From assembly GCF_025938095.1 (NCBI RefSeq), contig NZ_JAPCZF010000001.1, forward strand, positions 558,001 through 622,000: a stretch of 64,000 bases of DNA, in the 5' to 3' direction. Under the pieces are notes generated by a model. It did no database searches. It worked only from the letters and a program-made list of their open reading frames with translations, and was not told where the DNA came from. The position numbers were made by a program, and so were the translations under genes. Within the stretch, counting starts at the first letter, position 1. The number at the start of each line of letters is the position of its first letter. The DNA comes from Novosphingobium sp. JCM 18896 (GTDB taxonomy: Bacteria; Pseudomonadota; Alphaproteobacteria; Sphingomonadales; Sphingomonadaceae). Below are positions 1-9,222 of the stretch, one piece after another.

Positions 1-77
1 CGTGCCAGAAAATCGTGTTGAATTACCGGCGTTTATCGCGAGTTTCGGGGGCACGAGAAAATACGAGAGAGGATCTC

Positions 78-1235
78 ATGACGGCGCTTCAGCATGGGCT
101 GTTCATCGCCCCTTATCACGACGTGACCGAGAGCCCGACGATCGGCCTGCGCCGCGATCTGGAGATCGTCGAGCACGTCGAGAAGCTGGGCTTCGCCGAG
201 GCCTGGTTCGGCGAGCATCATTCGACGGGCTGGGAAACGATCGGATCGCCCGAGCTGATGATCGCCGCGGCGGCCGAGCGCACGAGCCGCATCCGCTTGG
301 GCACCGGCGTTGTCTCGATGCCCTACCACAACCCGCTGATGGTCGCCAACCGCATCCTCCAGCTCGATCATATGACGATGGGCCGCGTGATCTTCGGCAT
401 GGGGCCGGGGCTGCTGCCGACCGATGCCGAGATGATCGGCGTCGACATCAAGTCGCTGCGATCGAAGCTCGAGGAGGTCGCGCAGATCATCGTGCCGCTG
501 CTCTCGGGCGAGGAGGTCACCCACGAGACGAGCTGGTACAGGCTGCACAAGGCACGCACGCACCTGCGGCCCTATACCCTGCCGCATCCCGAGATCGCCG
601 TCGCCAGTGCGATCACGCCTTCGGGCGGCATGCTCGCGGGCAGGTACGGCTTCGGCATGCTCTGCGTCGCCGCGACCGAAACCGCGGGCTTCGACGTGCT
701 AGACGAGAACTGGAAGATCGCGCAGCAGATGGCCGAGGAGCACGGCCAGCGCATGGATCCCGCCAAGCTGCGGCTGGTCGTGCCGATGCACATCGCTGCG
801 ACGCGTGAGCAGGCGCGCAAGGACGTGGCGCAAGGCCTGGCGCGCTGGGTCGAATACTTCGACCGCGTCGCGCCCGCGGGCATGCGCGGGATGAGCGGCG
901 CCGGCGATCCGGCGGACTTGCTGGTGAATGCCGGGCGCGCGGTGATCGGTACGCCCGAGGATGCGATCACCATGATCGAACGGCTCCAGGCCAAGCAGGG
1001 CGAGTTCGGCGTGATCCTGTTCCAGGCGCACAACTGGGCCGAATGGGAAGAGACCAAGAAGAGCTACGAGCTCTACGCGCGCTTCGTCATGCCGCATTTC
1101 GCCGGGACCAACCGCAACCGCCAGGCCTCCTACGCCGCGCTCGAAAGCAACATCGACCGGCTGGAGGGAGAGCGCACCAAGGGCGCCGAAGCGGCGTTCA
1201 AGGCCTGGGAGGAGAAGACCGGGCGGAAGGCTTAG
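78..1235 (+). CDS. LLM-class flavin-dependent monooxygenase
   Basis: A 385-residue luciferase-like (bacterial luciferase/alkanesulfonate monooxygenase superfamily) protein, expected to be a cytosolic TIM barrel using reduced flavin. The N-terminal stretch ending in the GEHHS segment and the later MTMGRVIFGMGPG segment are typical of the family. The reading frame is open further upstream, but I choose the ATG at 78 because GAGAGGA lies just before it and family homology begins at MTALQHG. It stands alone on this strand and converges on the M16 peptidase across a long inverted repeat. The substrate cannot be read from the sequence; related proteins attack terpenes, alkanes or sulfonates. Family assignment is firm, substrate unknown. 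Confidence 0.88.
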   Translation: MTALQHGLFIAPYHDVTESPTIGLRRDLEIVEHVEKLGFAEAWFGEHHSTGWETIGSPELMIAAAAERTSRIRLGTGVVSMPYHNPLMVANRILQLDHMTMGRVIFGMGPGLLPTDAEMIGVDIKSLRSKLEEVAQIIVPLLSGEEVTHETSWYRLHKARTHLRPYTLPHPEIAVASAITPSGGMLAGRYGFGMLCVAATETAGFDVLDENWKIAQQMAEEHGQRMDPAKLRLVVPMHIAATREQARKDVAQGLARWVEYFDRVAPAGMRGMSGAGDPADLLVNAGRAVIGTPEDAITMIERLQAKQGEFGVILFQAHNWAEWEETKKSYELYARFVMPHFAGTNRNRQASYAALESNIDRLEGERTKGAEAAFKAWEEKTGRKA

Positions 1236-1373
1236 CCATCCTCCCCGGCACGGGGAGGGGGACCAAGCGAAGCATGGTGGAGGGGGCTCTCGGCCAACCT
1301 CCGCGCTTGCGGAGAGCCCCCTCCACCACGCCGCTTCGCGTCGCGGTCCCCCTCCCCGTGCCGGGGAGGATGG
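1236..1373. repeat. Long inverted repeat between convergent genes
   Basis: The outer arms 1236-1264 and 1345-1373 are perfect 29-bp reverse complements (beginning CCATCCTCCCCGG). An inner pair, GGTGGAGGGGGCTCTC against GAGAGCCCCCTCCACC, extends the structure. It starts directly after the monooxygenase stop and ends just before the M16 peptidase stop, so transcripts from either side would fold a very strong hairpin. A related element lies at 53435-53620, also between convergent genes. I infer a dispersed repeat that may also act as a bidirectional terminator or mRNA 3'-end stabiliser. Confidence 0.85.
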
Positions 1374-1379
1374 GATTTC

Positions 1380-4247
1380 TTACTTCGGCTCAGCTACGCC
1401 TTCGGGCAGCACCAGTACCTCGACCTCTTCCTTGGGGTCGAGATAGCGCAGCGCCATCGCCTGGATGTCGGCGGCGGTGAGCATCTGCAGGCGCGCTTCG
1501 GCCTGGAGGTAGCGGTCGATCTCGGCGGGCTCGGTCTGCGCGCGGTCGACTAGGCTGAGCCAGCCTCCGTTGCTCTTGAGCCCGTTCTGGATCGCCTCGA
1601 CCATCGGCGCGCGGGCGCGCTGGAGGATGTCGTCGCTGACCGGCGCGGCGCGCAGTTCGGCGATCGTCTCGAGGATCGCGGTGCGGGTCGCCGGAACCTC
1701 GTGGACGTCGACCGAGGCGGCCACGCCGAACACGCCGTAGTCGTTCCAGAACCGTGACAGCGAACTCGCCGCGCTCGGACTGTAGGCCTTGCCCAGCTTC
1801 TCGCGCAGCGTGTCGGTCAGCTCGATGCGGACCACGCGTTCGAGCAGTTCGAGCGTCAGCGACTGCACCGGATCGCTGTCGTCGCGCGTCGGCCAGGTGA
1901 GGCGCAGCAGGGCCTGGTCCTTGGGGCCGGTGTGACGGATCACGCGGGCCTTGCGGTTCTTGGTGAACGAGCGCGTGCGCTGCGCCTTGTATTCCTTGAA
2001 CTCGGCCTCGCGCGGGGCGATCGCGCCGAAGGTCTTGGCGACCAGGGCGATCGCCTGGTCCTCGTCGACGTCGCCGACGATCCCGATCTCGACCGCGCCG
2101 TGGGCCAGGCGGTCGGAGATGTCGGCCTTGAGCTTGTCGAAGGTCAGCTTGCGGTACGACTCGACCGGCTGCAGCGTGAAGCGCGGGTCGTTGTCCGACA
2201 GGATGCCGCCGATGCCGTTGCTCAGCGCCGAATTGGGCGTGGCGTTCCGCTGGGCGAAGAAGTTGTTGATGTTGAGCCGGTACTGGATCTCGCCCTCGGG
2301 GCGATAGCCGGCATCGGTGACGAAGGCGGCCATGACCTGCAGTTGCAGCTCGAGGTCGCGCGGCGTGGTCTGGGCATAGCCGACGAAGGTCTCGGGCGTG
2401 GACGACAGGCCGCTCGACACCGTGTGGCCCGCGAGGATCGACTGCAGATCGTCCTGGCTGTGCTTGCCGAGCCCACCGACGGGCAGGGCCGAGACCATCT
2501 GCGTCGCCAGCGGATTGTCGCGGGTGTTGAGCATGTCGCCGCCGTCGACGCTGAGCTGGACGAGGATCCGGTCCTTGTCGATGTCGGTCTTCTTGAGGTT
2601 GAGCCGCACGCCGTTGGTGAAGCGCACTTCGCGAATGCCCAAAGCCGCCTCGCGCGTGTCGCTGACGATCGTGCCCGGTGTGCCGAACTGGCTATAGGCG
2701 AAGCCCGGTGCGGCGATCTCGGCGCCTTTGGTCAAGGTCGCGCGCATCGCCTCGTTCCAGGCGGCACGGATCGCCTTGTCGCCGCCTTCGGGCTGGCGCC
2801 GGCCCTGGAAGCGCAGCAGCGGATTGTCCAGCGGCACCGCCTCGCGCTGCATCGCGGCGAGGACCGCCTCGGGCGTGATCTGCGGAATGAAGGCTTCGAG
2901 CCGTTCGAGCACGCCTTGCGGTGATCCCGGCACGACGTCGTTGCGCAGCAGGTCGAACACCGCGTTCATCAGCGCGCCGTTGCTGCGCGTGCTTTCGGAG
3001 GCGGCGGCATCGCGCGTCGCGGTGCGGATGTTGGCGACCTGCTCGGCCACTTCGGACTGGCTGAAGCCGAAGCGCAGCGCGCGGCGATATTCGACGGCCG
3101 CGGCGGTCAGCCCGCGGCGCCATTTGCCGTCGATCGTGTCGACGATGAGGTTGGTCGTGCGCCCGTCGCGGAAGACGTCGCCCGTGCCGAAGCCCGCGCC
3201 GCGGAACGGCGGATCGGGCTGGCGAACGATGCGCAGCAGGCGGCGGTTGATGATCGCATAGCCGATTTGCCGCAGCAGCCCTTCACGCCGCTGCTCGGTA
3301 GTGTCGGCGCCCTCGATCCAGTTGCCGTGGCGCGAGGCGGTGATGCGTTCGGACAGCGCCGGATCGATGTAGACCTCGGTGCGGCCGGCGGCCTTGACGT
3401 CGACCGGACCGGCCGTCGGTACGGGTTCGACGGGTTTCGCCTGCCACGAGCCGAACTTGGCGAGGATCGCCTTTTCGACCACGGCCGGATCGAAATCGCC
3501 GATGACGATCACCGTCGCGTGTTCGGGCACGTATTCGCGTTCCCAGAATGCGCGCAGGCTCTGCGCCGTGGCGGCGGAGACGGTCTCGACCGTGCCCACG
3601 GGGAAGCGCTGCGGATAGAGTGCCCGCGGATGGAGGAACTTCGCCTGGTCCATGCCGTTGCGCATCTGCCAGGTGTTGCGATCACGCAGTTCGGCGAGGA
3701 TCACGCCGCGCTCGCGGTCGACCGCCTCGGACGAGATCGTCAGCTCGCTGGCGGTCTCGCGCATCAGCATCAGCGCGATGTCGAGCAGCTTGGGATCGGC
3801 GCGCGGCAGATCGAGCATGTAGGTGGTGGCCTCGAAGCCGGTCGAGGCATTGGTATCGGCGCCGAAGGCCAGGCCGTTGCGTTCGAGAAGGCGGATCATC
3901 TCGCCTTCCTTGACGTTGGTCGAGCCGTTGAACGCCATGTGCTCGACATAGTGCGCGAAGCCGCGTTCGGTCGGCGCCTCGTCGAGCGAGCCGGCGGCGA
4001 TCTCCATGCGCACCATCGCCGTGCCTTTGGGGTTGGCGTTGCGGCGGATGACGTAGCGCATGCCGCTGGGCAGGCGGCCGAAGCGATACTGCGGTTCGGG
4101 GGCGATGTCGCTGTCGAGGAAGCCCCAGACGGGGCGCGGGCGGACCAGCGGTGCGCTGGCGGACGCAAGCTGTTCGGCCTGCTGCGCGCAGGCCGAGAGC
4201 GCGAAGGAGAGCAAAAGGAAGAAAAATAGGGACGGACCGCGTCGCAT
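1380..4247 (-). CDS. M16 family zinc metallopeptidase, predicted lipoprotein
   Basis: A 955-residue pitrilysin/insulinase-type peptidase. The N-terminus has a hydrophobic segment ending in lipobox LSAC (Cys20), so the mature protein is probably a lipoprotein facing the periplasm. The inverted zinc motif HYVEH is at 99-103, and the third ligand Glu179 follows at the family's usual 76-residue spacing. The length fits the duplicated M16 architecture with an inactive C-terminal half. Likely role is periplasmic peptide degradation; the substrate is not evident. A second M16 protein lies at 20598-23519. It is monocistronic between convergent and same-strand neighbours. Confidence 0.92.
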   Translation of the reverse strand: MRRGPSLFFFLLLSFALSACAQQAEQLASASAPLVRPRPVWGFLDSDIAPEPQYRFGRLPSGMRYVIRRNANPKGTAMVRMEIAAGSLDEAPTERGFAHYVEHMAFNGSTNVKEGEMIRLLERNGLAFGADTNASTGFEATTYMLDLPRADPKLLDIALMLMRETASELTISSEAVDRERGVILAELRDRNTWQMRNGMDQAKFLHPRALYPQRFPVGTVETVSAATAQSLRAFWEREYVPEHATVIVIGDFDPAVVEKAILAKFGSWQAKPVEPVPTAGPVDVKAAGRTEVYIDPALSERITASRHGNWIEGADTTEQRREGLLRQIGYAIINRRLLRIVRQPDPPFRGAGFGTGDVFRDGRTTNLIVDTIDGKWRRGLTAAAVEYRRALRFGFSQSEVAEQVANIRTATRDAAASESTRSNGALMNAVFDLLRNDVVPGSPQGVLERLEAFIPQITPEAVLAAMQREAVPLDNPLLRFQGRRQPEGGDKAIRAAWNEAMRATLTKGAEIAAPGFAYSQFGTPGTIVSDTREAALGIREVRFTNGVRLNLKKTDIDKDRILVQLSVDGGDMLNTRDNPLATQMVSALPVGGLGKHSQDDLQSILAGHTVSSGLSSTPETFVGYAQTTPRDLELQLQVMAAFVTDAGYRPEGEIQYRLNINNFFAQRNATPNSALSNGIGGILSDNDPRFTLQPVESYRKLTFDKLKADISDRLAHGAVEIGIVGDVDEDQAIALVAKTFGAIAPREAEFKEYKAQRTRSFTKNRKARVIRHTGPKDQALLRLTWPTRDDSDPVQSLTLELLERVVRIELTDTLREKLGKAYSPSAASSLSRFWNDYGVFGVAASVDVHEVPATRTAILETIAELRAAPVSDDILQRARAPMVEAIQNGLKSNGGWLSLVDRAQTEPAEIDRYLQAEARLQMLTAADIQAMALRYLDPKEEVEVLVLPEGVAEPK

Positions 4248-4321
4248 CTCGTCTCCCTTGGTCCATCCTCGCCACCGTCCCGGCCGCGACGCGCTGCGTC
4301 ACGGCCGAGCGATACAATGCA

Positions 4322-5104
4322 TTACTTGCCGCGAAGTTTCCGGTGCTTCGACAGGTCGAAGACTTCGCTGGGACCGTTGTCGTCCTGGAGCAGGCCGAGG
4401 CGGCGAGCGACTTCCTGATAGGCTTCGGATTCGCCGCCGAGATCGCGGCGGAAGCGGTCCTTGTCGAGCTTTTCGCCCGTGGTCATGTCCCACAGGCGGC
4501 AGCCGTCGGGGCTTATCTCGTCGGCCAGGATCACGCGGCTGTAGTCGCCGTCCCAGATGCGGCCGAACTCGAGCTTGAAGTCGACCAGACGGATGTTGAT
4601 CGCCGCGAACATGCCGCACATGAAGTCGTTCACGCGGATGGCCATGGCGGAGATGTCCTGCATCTCCTCGTTGTTGGCCCAGCCGAAGCAGGCGATGTGC
4701 TCTTCGGCGATCAGCGGATCACCTAGGGCATCGTCCTTGAAATAGTATTCGATCAAGGTGTGCGGCAGCGGCTCGCCCTCGGGGATGCCGAGGCGCTTCG
4801 AGATCGAGCCGGCGGCGACGTTGCGCACGACGACTTCGATCGGAATGATCTCGACTTGGCGGACGAGCTGCTCGCGCATGTTCAGCCGGCGGATGAAATG
4901 GTTCGGCACGCCGATGTGGTTCAGGCGCGTGAACACGTATTCGCTGATGCGATTGTTGATGACGCCCTTGCCCTGGATCGTGCCCTTCTTCTGGGCGTTG
5001 AACGCGGTCGCGTCGTCCTTGAAATACTGGATCAGGGTGCCGGGCTCGGGACCCTCGTAGAGGATCTTGGCCTTGCCCTCGTAGATCTGGCGGCGACGGG
5101 ACAT
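4322..5104 (-). CDS. purC: Phosphoribosylaminoimidazole-succinocarboxamide synthase
   Basis: SAICAR synthetase of de novo purine synthesis: joins CAIR with aspartate using ATP. The 260-residue length is normal for a single-domain bacterial PurC. The N-terminal [11 protein letters not shown] strand and the [14 protein letters not shown] segment are diagnostic for this ATP-grasp-like fold. The ATG at 5104 is the natural start. No other pur gene is adjacent, so it is expressed alone or from its own promoter in the region to about 5290, where I see no convincing PurR site or riboswitch. Confidence 0.97.
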   Translation of the reverse strand: MSRRRQIYEGKAKILYEGPEPGTLIQYFKDDATAFNAQKKGTIQGKGVINNRISEYVFTRLNHIGVPNHFIRRLNMREQLVRQVEIIPIEVVVRNVAAGSISKRLGIPEGEPLPHTLIEYYFKDDALGDPLIAEEHIACFGWANNEEMQDISAMAIRVNDFMCGMFAAINIRLVDFKLEFGRIWDGDYSRVILADEISPDGCRLWDMTTGEKLDKDRFRRDLGGESEAYQEVARRLGLLQDDNGPSEVFDLSKHRKLRGK

Positions 5105-5292
5105 CGATGCGTTCCTTGGAAGATTAGGTAACCTGGGCGGACAGTACGAAAAGCAAGCCCCGGCAGAGGCAGGTCGCTTGCGCGGGACTGCACGGCCGGG
5201 GCGTCGGGGGCCTATATAGGCAAACGGAGGTCAAAAGCAAACTGGAGCCCGACCGGCGAAGCGTGCACAACCACGCAAAAGAGGAGAAGGGC

Positions 5293-5748
5293 GTGAGCAG
5301 CGAGATCGAGGCCTACATTCGCGCGAACGAGGGAGTGAGCCAGCTGTCGGACTGGATGCTGGTCGATCAGGATCTGATCGACCGTTTCGCCGACACTACG
5401 CGAGACTGGATGTTCATGCATGTCGATGCCGAGAAGGCGGCTCAGACCGAATTCGGCGGCACCATCGCGCACGGCTTCCTGCTGCTCTCGCTGTTCGCGC
5501 CGCTGCGCGGGGAGATCGTGCGCGATAGCCCGCCGGGGATGCGCACAGGGCTGAACTACGGTCTCGATCGCGTGCGCTTCGTCTCGCCGGTGCGCTCGGG
5601 CAGCCGGGTGCGCGCGCGCTTCACGATCAGCGAACTGCGGCTCGAAGAGCCGGGCAAGCTGCGCGAGACGATGGAAGTGGTTCTGGAGGCCGAGGGATCG
5701 GAGCGGCCTGCGGTCGTCGCGCGCTGGCTGACGATGTACCTGTTGTGA
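5293..5748 (+). CDS. MaoC/NodN-like (R)-specific enoyl-acyl hydratase
   Basis: A 151-residue single hot-dog protein of the MaoC dehydratase family, NodN-like branch. It carries the hydratase-2 motif in the DWMFMHVD region, followed by the GGTIAHGFLLLSL helix typical of the family. These enzymes hydrate trans-2-enoyl-CoA or related thioesters. The frame opens upstream, but GTG at 5293 follows a strong GAGGAGAAGGG ribosome site, so I take it as the start. Its last four bases overlap the next gene (GTGA), indicating translational coupling with the acetyltransferase. The acyl substrate is unknown. Confidence 0.87.
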   Translation: MSSEIEAYIRANEGVSQLSDWMLVDQDLIDRFADTTRDWMFMHVDAEKAAQTEFGGTIAHGFLLLSLFAPLRGEIVRDSPPGMRTGLNYGLDRVRFVSPVRSGSRVRARFTISELRLEEPGKLRETMEVVLEAEGSERPAVVARWLTMYLL

Positions 5749-6332
5749 GCCTTGAGGTCCGGCTTTTTACCGGTCCCGAGATCCTCGCTGCGATCGACGA
5801 TCTGGCGCGGCTGCGAATGACCGTCTTCGCCGAGTGGCCCTATCTCTACGATGGCGATCCCGCCTACGAGGCGGACTATCTGCGGGAATTCGTGAAAGCC
5901 GATCATGCCGTGCTCGTCGCGGCCTGCGACGGACCGCGGATCGTCGGCGCGGCGACGGCCTGGCCGCTGGCCGCGCAGGATGCCGATTTTCGCGCGCCTT
6001 TCGCGGCGCATGGCCTCGACCCTTCGCGGCTGTTCTACTTCGGGGAGAGCGTGCTTCTGGCCGAATACCGCGGGCGGGGGATCGGTCATGCCTTCTTCGA
6101 TCACCGCGAGGCACAGGCGCGGGACTGCGGTGCCGAAGCGGCCTGCTTCGCCGCGGTGATCCGCGCACCCGATCATCCGGCGCGGCCGGAAGGTTACGTT
6201 CCGCTCGACGGCTTCTGGGGCAGGCGTGGCTATGCGCCGGTCGAGAAACTGGTCACGCACATCGCGTGGAAGGACCACGACGAGCCCGACGAGAGCGCCA
6301 AGCCGCTGCAGGTCTGGCTGCGAACCCTCTGA
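5745..6332 (+). CDS. GNAT family N-acetyltransferase
   Basis: A 195-residue acyl-CoA-dependent acetyltransferase. The acetyl-CoA pyrophosphate loop is visible as EYRGRGIGHAFFD after beta-strand ESVLLA, matching the R/Q-x-x-G-x-G/A pattern. It starts with GTG inside the stop of the MaoC gene (overlap GTGA) and so forms a two-gene operon. The stop lies only a few bases before the 3' end of the convergent phosphatase gene. The acceptor substrate is unknown; protein, amino acid or small amine are all possible. Confidence 0.82.
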   Translation: MSLEVRLFTGPEILAAIDDLARLRMTVFAEWPYLYDGDPAYEADYLREFVKADHAVLVAACDGPRIVGAATAWPLAAQDADFRAPFAAHGLDPSRLFYFGESVLLAEYRGRGIGHAFFDHREAQARDCGAEAACFAAVIRAPDHPARPEGYVPLDGFWGRRGYAPVEKLVTHIAWKDHDEPDESAKPLQVWLRTL

Positions 6333-6336
6333 CCGA

Positions 6337-6798
6337 TCAGCCGAGCTTGCGGACCAGCGCCTCGGCACCAAGGCTGACCTCGCGCCAGGTCTCGGCGAAA
6401 CCGGCCTCGTCGCCGAAATAGGGATCGGCGACCGACTGGCCGGCCATGCCGGGCACGAGGTCGAGCAGCAGCGAGACCTCCGCGCTGGCATCGGCGGGCG
6501 CGACGCGGCGCAGATCGGCGAGGTTCTTCGCATCGAGCGCGAGTACGTGGGTGAAGCGGCGGAAGTCCTCGGGCGTGACCTGACGCGCGCGATAGGACGA
6601 GATGTCGATGCCGTGACGCAGCGCCTCGGCCTGGGCACGGCGATCGGGCGGCGTGCCGACGTGCCAGTCGCCGGTTCCGGCCGAGTCCGCGGTCACGTCG
6701 AGACCGGCCTTTTTCGCCGCCTCGCGGAAGGCGGCCTCGGCGAGGGGCGAGCGGCAGATGTTGCCGAGGCAGACGAATAGTACGGCGGGCCCTGGCAT
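6337..6798 (-). CDS. Low-molecular-weight protein-tyrosine phosphatase
   Basis: A 153-residue cysteine phosphatase. The P-loop CLGNICRS (Cys10, Arg16) lies at the N-terminus as in all LMW-PTPs, and the general-acid Asp is in the DPYFG motif near the C-terminus. I choose the ATG at 6798 because GAGGAAAC precedes it and it puts the catalytic Cys at the usual position; an upstream in-frame start would add 22 unmatched residues. Bacterial homologues act on tyrosine kinases of polysaccharide export or on arginine phosphate. No kinase or capsule cluster is adjacent, so the partner is unknown. Confidence 0.93.
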   Translation of the reverse strand: MPGPAVLFVCLGNICRSPLAEAAFREAAKKAGLDVTADSAGTGDWHVGTPPDRRAQAEALRHGIDISSYRARQVTPEDFRRFTHVLALDAKNLADLRRVAPADASAEVSLLLDLVPGMAGQSVADPYFGDEAGFAETWREVSLGAEALVRKLG

Positions 6799-6918
6799 GT
6801 TTCCTCGTTCGCAAATCCGGCCTGCGGGGAACCCTTCGACGCGGTCTTTCGCTGATAGGGGCAAGTGCCAAGCACCTCAATCACACGCGTAGACCCGCGT
6901 GAACGATCGTGTTCGGAT

Positions 6919-6943
6919 GGAACCGGCGCCTCCGCGCACCGTT
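6919..6943 (+). promoter_or_regulatory. EcfG (general stress sigma) promoter
   Basis: GGAAC at 6919-6923, then exactly 16 bases, then CGTT at 6940-6943. This matches the alphaproteobacterial EcfG consensus GGAAC-N16/17-CGTT. It lies 38 bp upstream of the PRC-barrel start codon, giving a short leader. PRC-barrel genes of this kind are commonly stress induced, which agrees. Confidence 0.72.
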
Positions 6944-6980
6944 TCACCAGGGCAACGATCCATCACGAGAGGAACGCCCC

Positions 6981-7358
6981 ATGGTCGACACGCTCATTGC
7001 TTCGCAGGAGAAGCATCGCCTGATCGCATCGGATCGCGTCGAAGGCACCAAGGTCTACAACCGCCAGGGCGACAAGCTCGGTTCGATCAAGAATTTCATG
7101 GTCGGTAAGGTCAGCGGCCAGGCCGAATATGCCGTGATCGAATTCGGCGGCATTCTCGGCATCGGCAACGACTACTACCCGATCCCCTGGGACATGCTGA
7201 CCTACGACGAGGACAAGGGCGGCTATCTGGTCGACCTGACCAAGGACCAGCTCGAAAAGGCACCGCGCCACAGCTCGGCCTTCCCCGAATACGATCACAA
7301 CTACGGCCGTACGGTCTTCGACTATTACGGCATGGCCTATCCCTATCCGTTCATCTGA
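6981..7358 (+). CDS. PRC-barrel domain protein
   Basis: A 125-residue small protein consisting of one PRC-barrel, a fold first seen in the photosynthetic reaction centre H subunit and the RNA-processing factor RimM. The GTKVYNRQGDKLGSIKNFMV stretch and the YYPIPWDML segment are typical. ATG at 6981 is preceded by GAGAGGAAC. The tail is rich in Tyr and Pro. An EcfG-type promoter lies just upstream, so I infer general-stress induction. The molecular role is unknown. It is monocistronic before the divergently unrelated permease gene. Confidence 0.86.
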   Translation: MVDTLIASQEKHRLIASDRVEGTKVYNRQGDKLGSIKNFMVGKVSGQAEYAVIEFGGILGIGNDYYPIPWDMLTYDEDKGGYLVDLTKDQLEKAPRHSSAFPEYDHNYGRTVFDYYGMAYPYPFI

Positions 7359-7449
7359 CCGCGACCGCCCGCGGGGTGGGCGGCGCGCATAGATTTGGCC
7401 GGCGCTGCCTCGTGAGGCAGGCGCCGGCGGTACGGGTACGGGGGACCAT

Positions 7450-9222
7450 GTGACACTGCCGCAAATCCTGTCTCTGCTGACTTTGGCGGGGACGATGGTG
7501 TTGTTCGTCTGGGGGCGGTTCCGCTTCGACGTGACCGCGTTGATCGCGCTTCTCGCCGGCCTGGCGCTGGGCGTCGTCGAGCCCAAGAACGCTTTCACCG
7601 GCTTTTCCGACGATATCGTCATCATCGTCGCTTCGGCGCTGGTCATCTCGGCCGCGGTCCAACGCTCGGGCATGGTCGAGACCGCGCTGGGTTTCATCAC
7701 GAGAAGGCTGCACAGCGTCCGGTCGGAACTGGTCGTGCTGACCGCTTCGGTCGGTTTCGCCTCGGCCTTGGTCAAGAACGTCGGCGCGCTGGCGATGCTG
7801 ATGCCGATGGCGTTCCAGCTGGCCAAGCGCAGCAAGGCCAATCCGTCGACCTTCCTGATGCCGATGTCCTTCGCCTCGCTGCTCGGCGGGCTGATGACCC
7901 TGGTCGGCACTTCACCGAACATCATCGTCAGCCGCGTGCGCGAGGAGATGACCGGCAAGCCCTTCGCCATGTTCGACTATTTCCCCACGGGCTTCGGCCT
8001 GCTGGTGATCGGCCTGATCTTCCTCCGCTTCGGCTATCGCCTGCTGCCGCGCGATCGCCGGGCGGCGCCGACGATCGGCGATGCGCTCGACATCAAGGGC
8101 TATGTGACGGAGGTCGTCGTCGCCGAAGGATCGCAGGCGATCGGCGAGAGCGTCGGCGATTTCATCGATCGGCACGAGGGCGAGGTCACGGTCACCAGCG
8201 TCCTGCGCGCAGGCATGCGCAGCCCGGCGCTGCGTCACACCGAACTGCACGAGGACGACACGCTGATCCTCGCGGGCGAGCCCGATGCGCTCGAACGCGT
8301 GATCGCCAAGGACGGTCTCGAACTGGCCGGCGCGCATCGCCACCTGCCCGAAGGCAGCGAGGACGACGAGGTCGGTGTGGTCGAGGCCGTGGTCACGGTC
8401 GAATCGCCGCTGGTCGGGCGGACCGCCGAGGGCCTGCTCCTGCAGCAGAACTACGGCGTGAACCTGATCGCGATCTCGCGCGCGGGCGAGCACCTGACGC
8501 GCCAACTCGGCGCGATCCCGCTGCATGCGGGCGACGTCGTCGTGCTGCAGGGGCCCTTGGCGCCGATGGCCGAGCGCGTCCGCGATCTCGGTGCGCTGCC
8601 CTTGGCCGAACGGGCGCTGCGGCTCGGCAGCGCGCGGCCGGGCTGGCTGCCGATGCTGATCCTGGCTGTGGCGATGGTGGCCACGGCCACGGGCCATCTT
8701 CCCGTCACTCTGGCCTTTTTCTCCGCGGCGGCATTGATGATCGTCACCGGGGCCCTGCCCGTGCGCGAGGCCTACGACGCGATCGAATGGCCGATCCTGA
8801 TCATGCTCGGCGCGCTGATCCCGGTCAGCGACTCGCTGCGCACGACCGGCGCGTCGGACGTGATCGCCACGAACCTCGCGCAACTTGCGACCTCGCTGCC
8901 GCCCTGGGGCGCGGTGGCGTTGATCCTGGTTTCGGCGATGGCGGTCACGCCGTTTCTCAACAACGCCGCTACCGTGCTGGTCATGGCGCCGATCGCCGCG
9001 GTCTTCGCGCACGATCTCGGCTATCGGCCCGAGGCTTTCCTGATCGCCACGGCCGTGGGCGCGGGCTGCGATTTCCTCACGCCGATCGGGCACCAGTGCA
9101 ACACGCTGGTGTTCGGGCCGGGCGGCTATCGCTTCTCGGACTATGCGCGGCTCGGCGCGCCCTTGTCGGTGCTCGTCGTGCTGCTGGGGACGCCGCTGAT
9201 CCTGTGGTGCTGGCCGGTCTAG
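7450..9222 (+). CDS. SLC13/DASS-type anion permease with RCK_C domains
   Basis: A 590-residue inner-membrane protein. Residues 1 to about 205 and 395 to 590 are hydrophobic, with several membrane helices each. Between them lie about 190 polar residues that form two TrkA-C (RCK_C) modules, the second containing ESPLVGRTAEGLLLQQ. This is the layout of the bacterial SLC13/ArsB-like permeases that carry sulfate or dicarboxylates and are gated by a cytosolic ligand. The GTG start at 7450 follows GGGGGACC. Its end overlaps the convergent hydrolase stop by four bases. The substrate cannot be assigned. Confidence 0.88.
   Translation: MTLPQILSLLTLAGTMVLFVWGRFRFDVTALIALLAGLALGVVEPKNAFTGFSDDIVIIVASALVISAAVQRSGMVETALGFITRRLHSVRSELVVLTASVGFASALVKNVGALAMLMPMAFQLAKRSKANPSTFLMPMSFASLLGGLMTLVGTSPNIIVSRVREEMTGKPFAMFDYFPTGFGLLVIGLIFLRFGYRLLPRDRRAAPTIGDALDIKGYVTEVVVAEGSQAIGESVGDFIDRHEGEVTVTSVLRAGMRSPALRHTELHEDDTLILAGEPDALERVIAKDGLELAGAHRHLPEGSEDDEVGVVEAVVTVESPLVGRTAEGLLLQQNYGVNLIAISRAGEHLTRQLGAIPLHAGDVVVLQGPLAPMAERVRDLGALPLAERALRLGSARPGWLPMLILAVAMVATATGHLPVTLAFFSAAALMIVTGALPVREAYDAIEWPILIMLGALIPVSDSLRTTGASDVIATNLAQLATSLPPWGAVALILVSAMAVTPFLNNAATVLVMAPIAAVFAHDLGYRPEAFLIATAVGAGCDFLTPIGHQCNTLVFGPGGYRFSDYARLGAPLSVLVVLLGTPLILWCWPV

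Noticed and set aside
5105..5292. Riboswitch or PurR site upstream of purC
   Set aside because: No conserved purine-aptamer pairing or PurR-like palindrome could be recognised.
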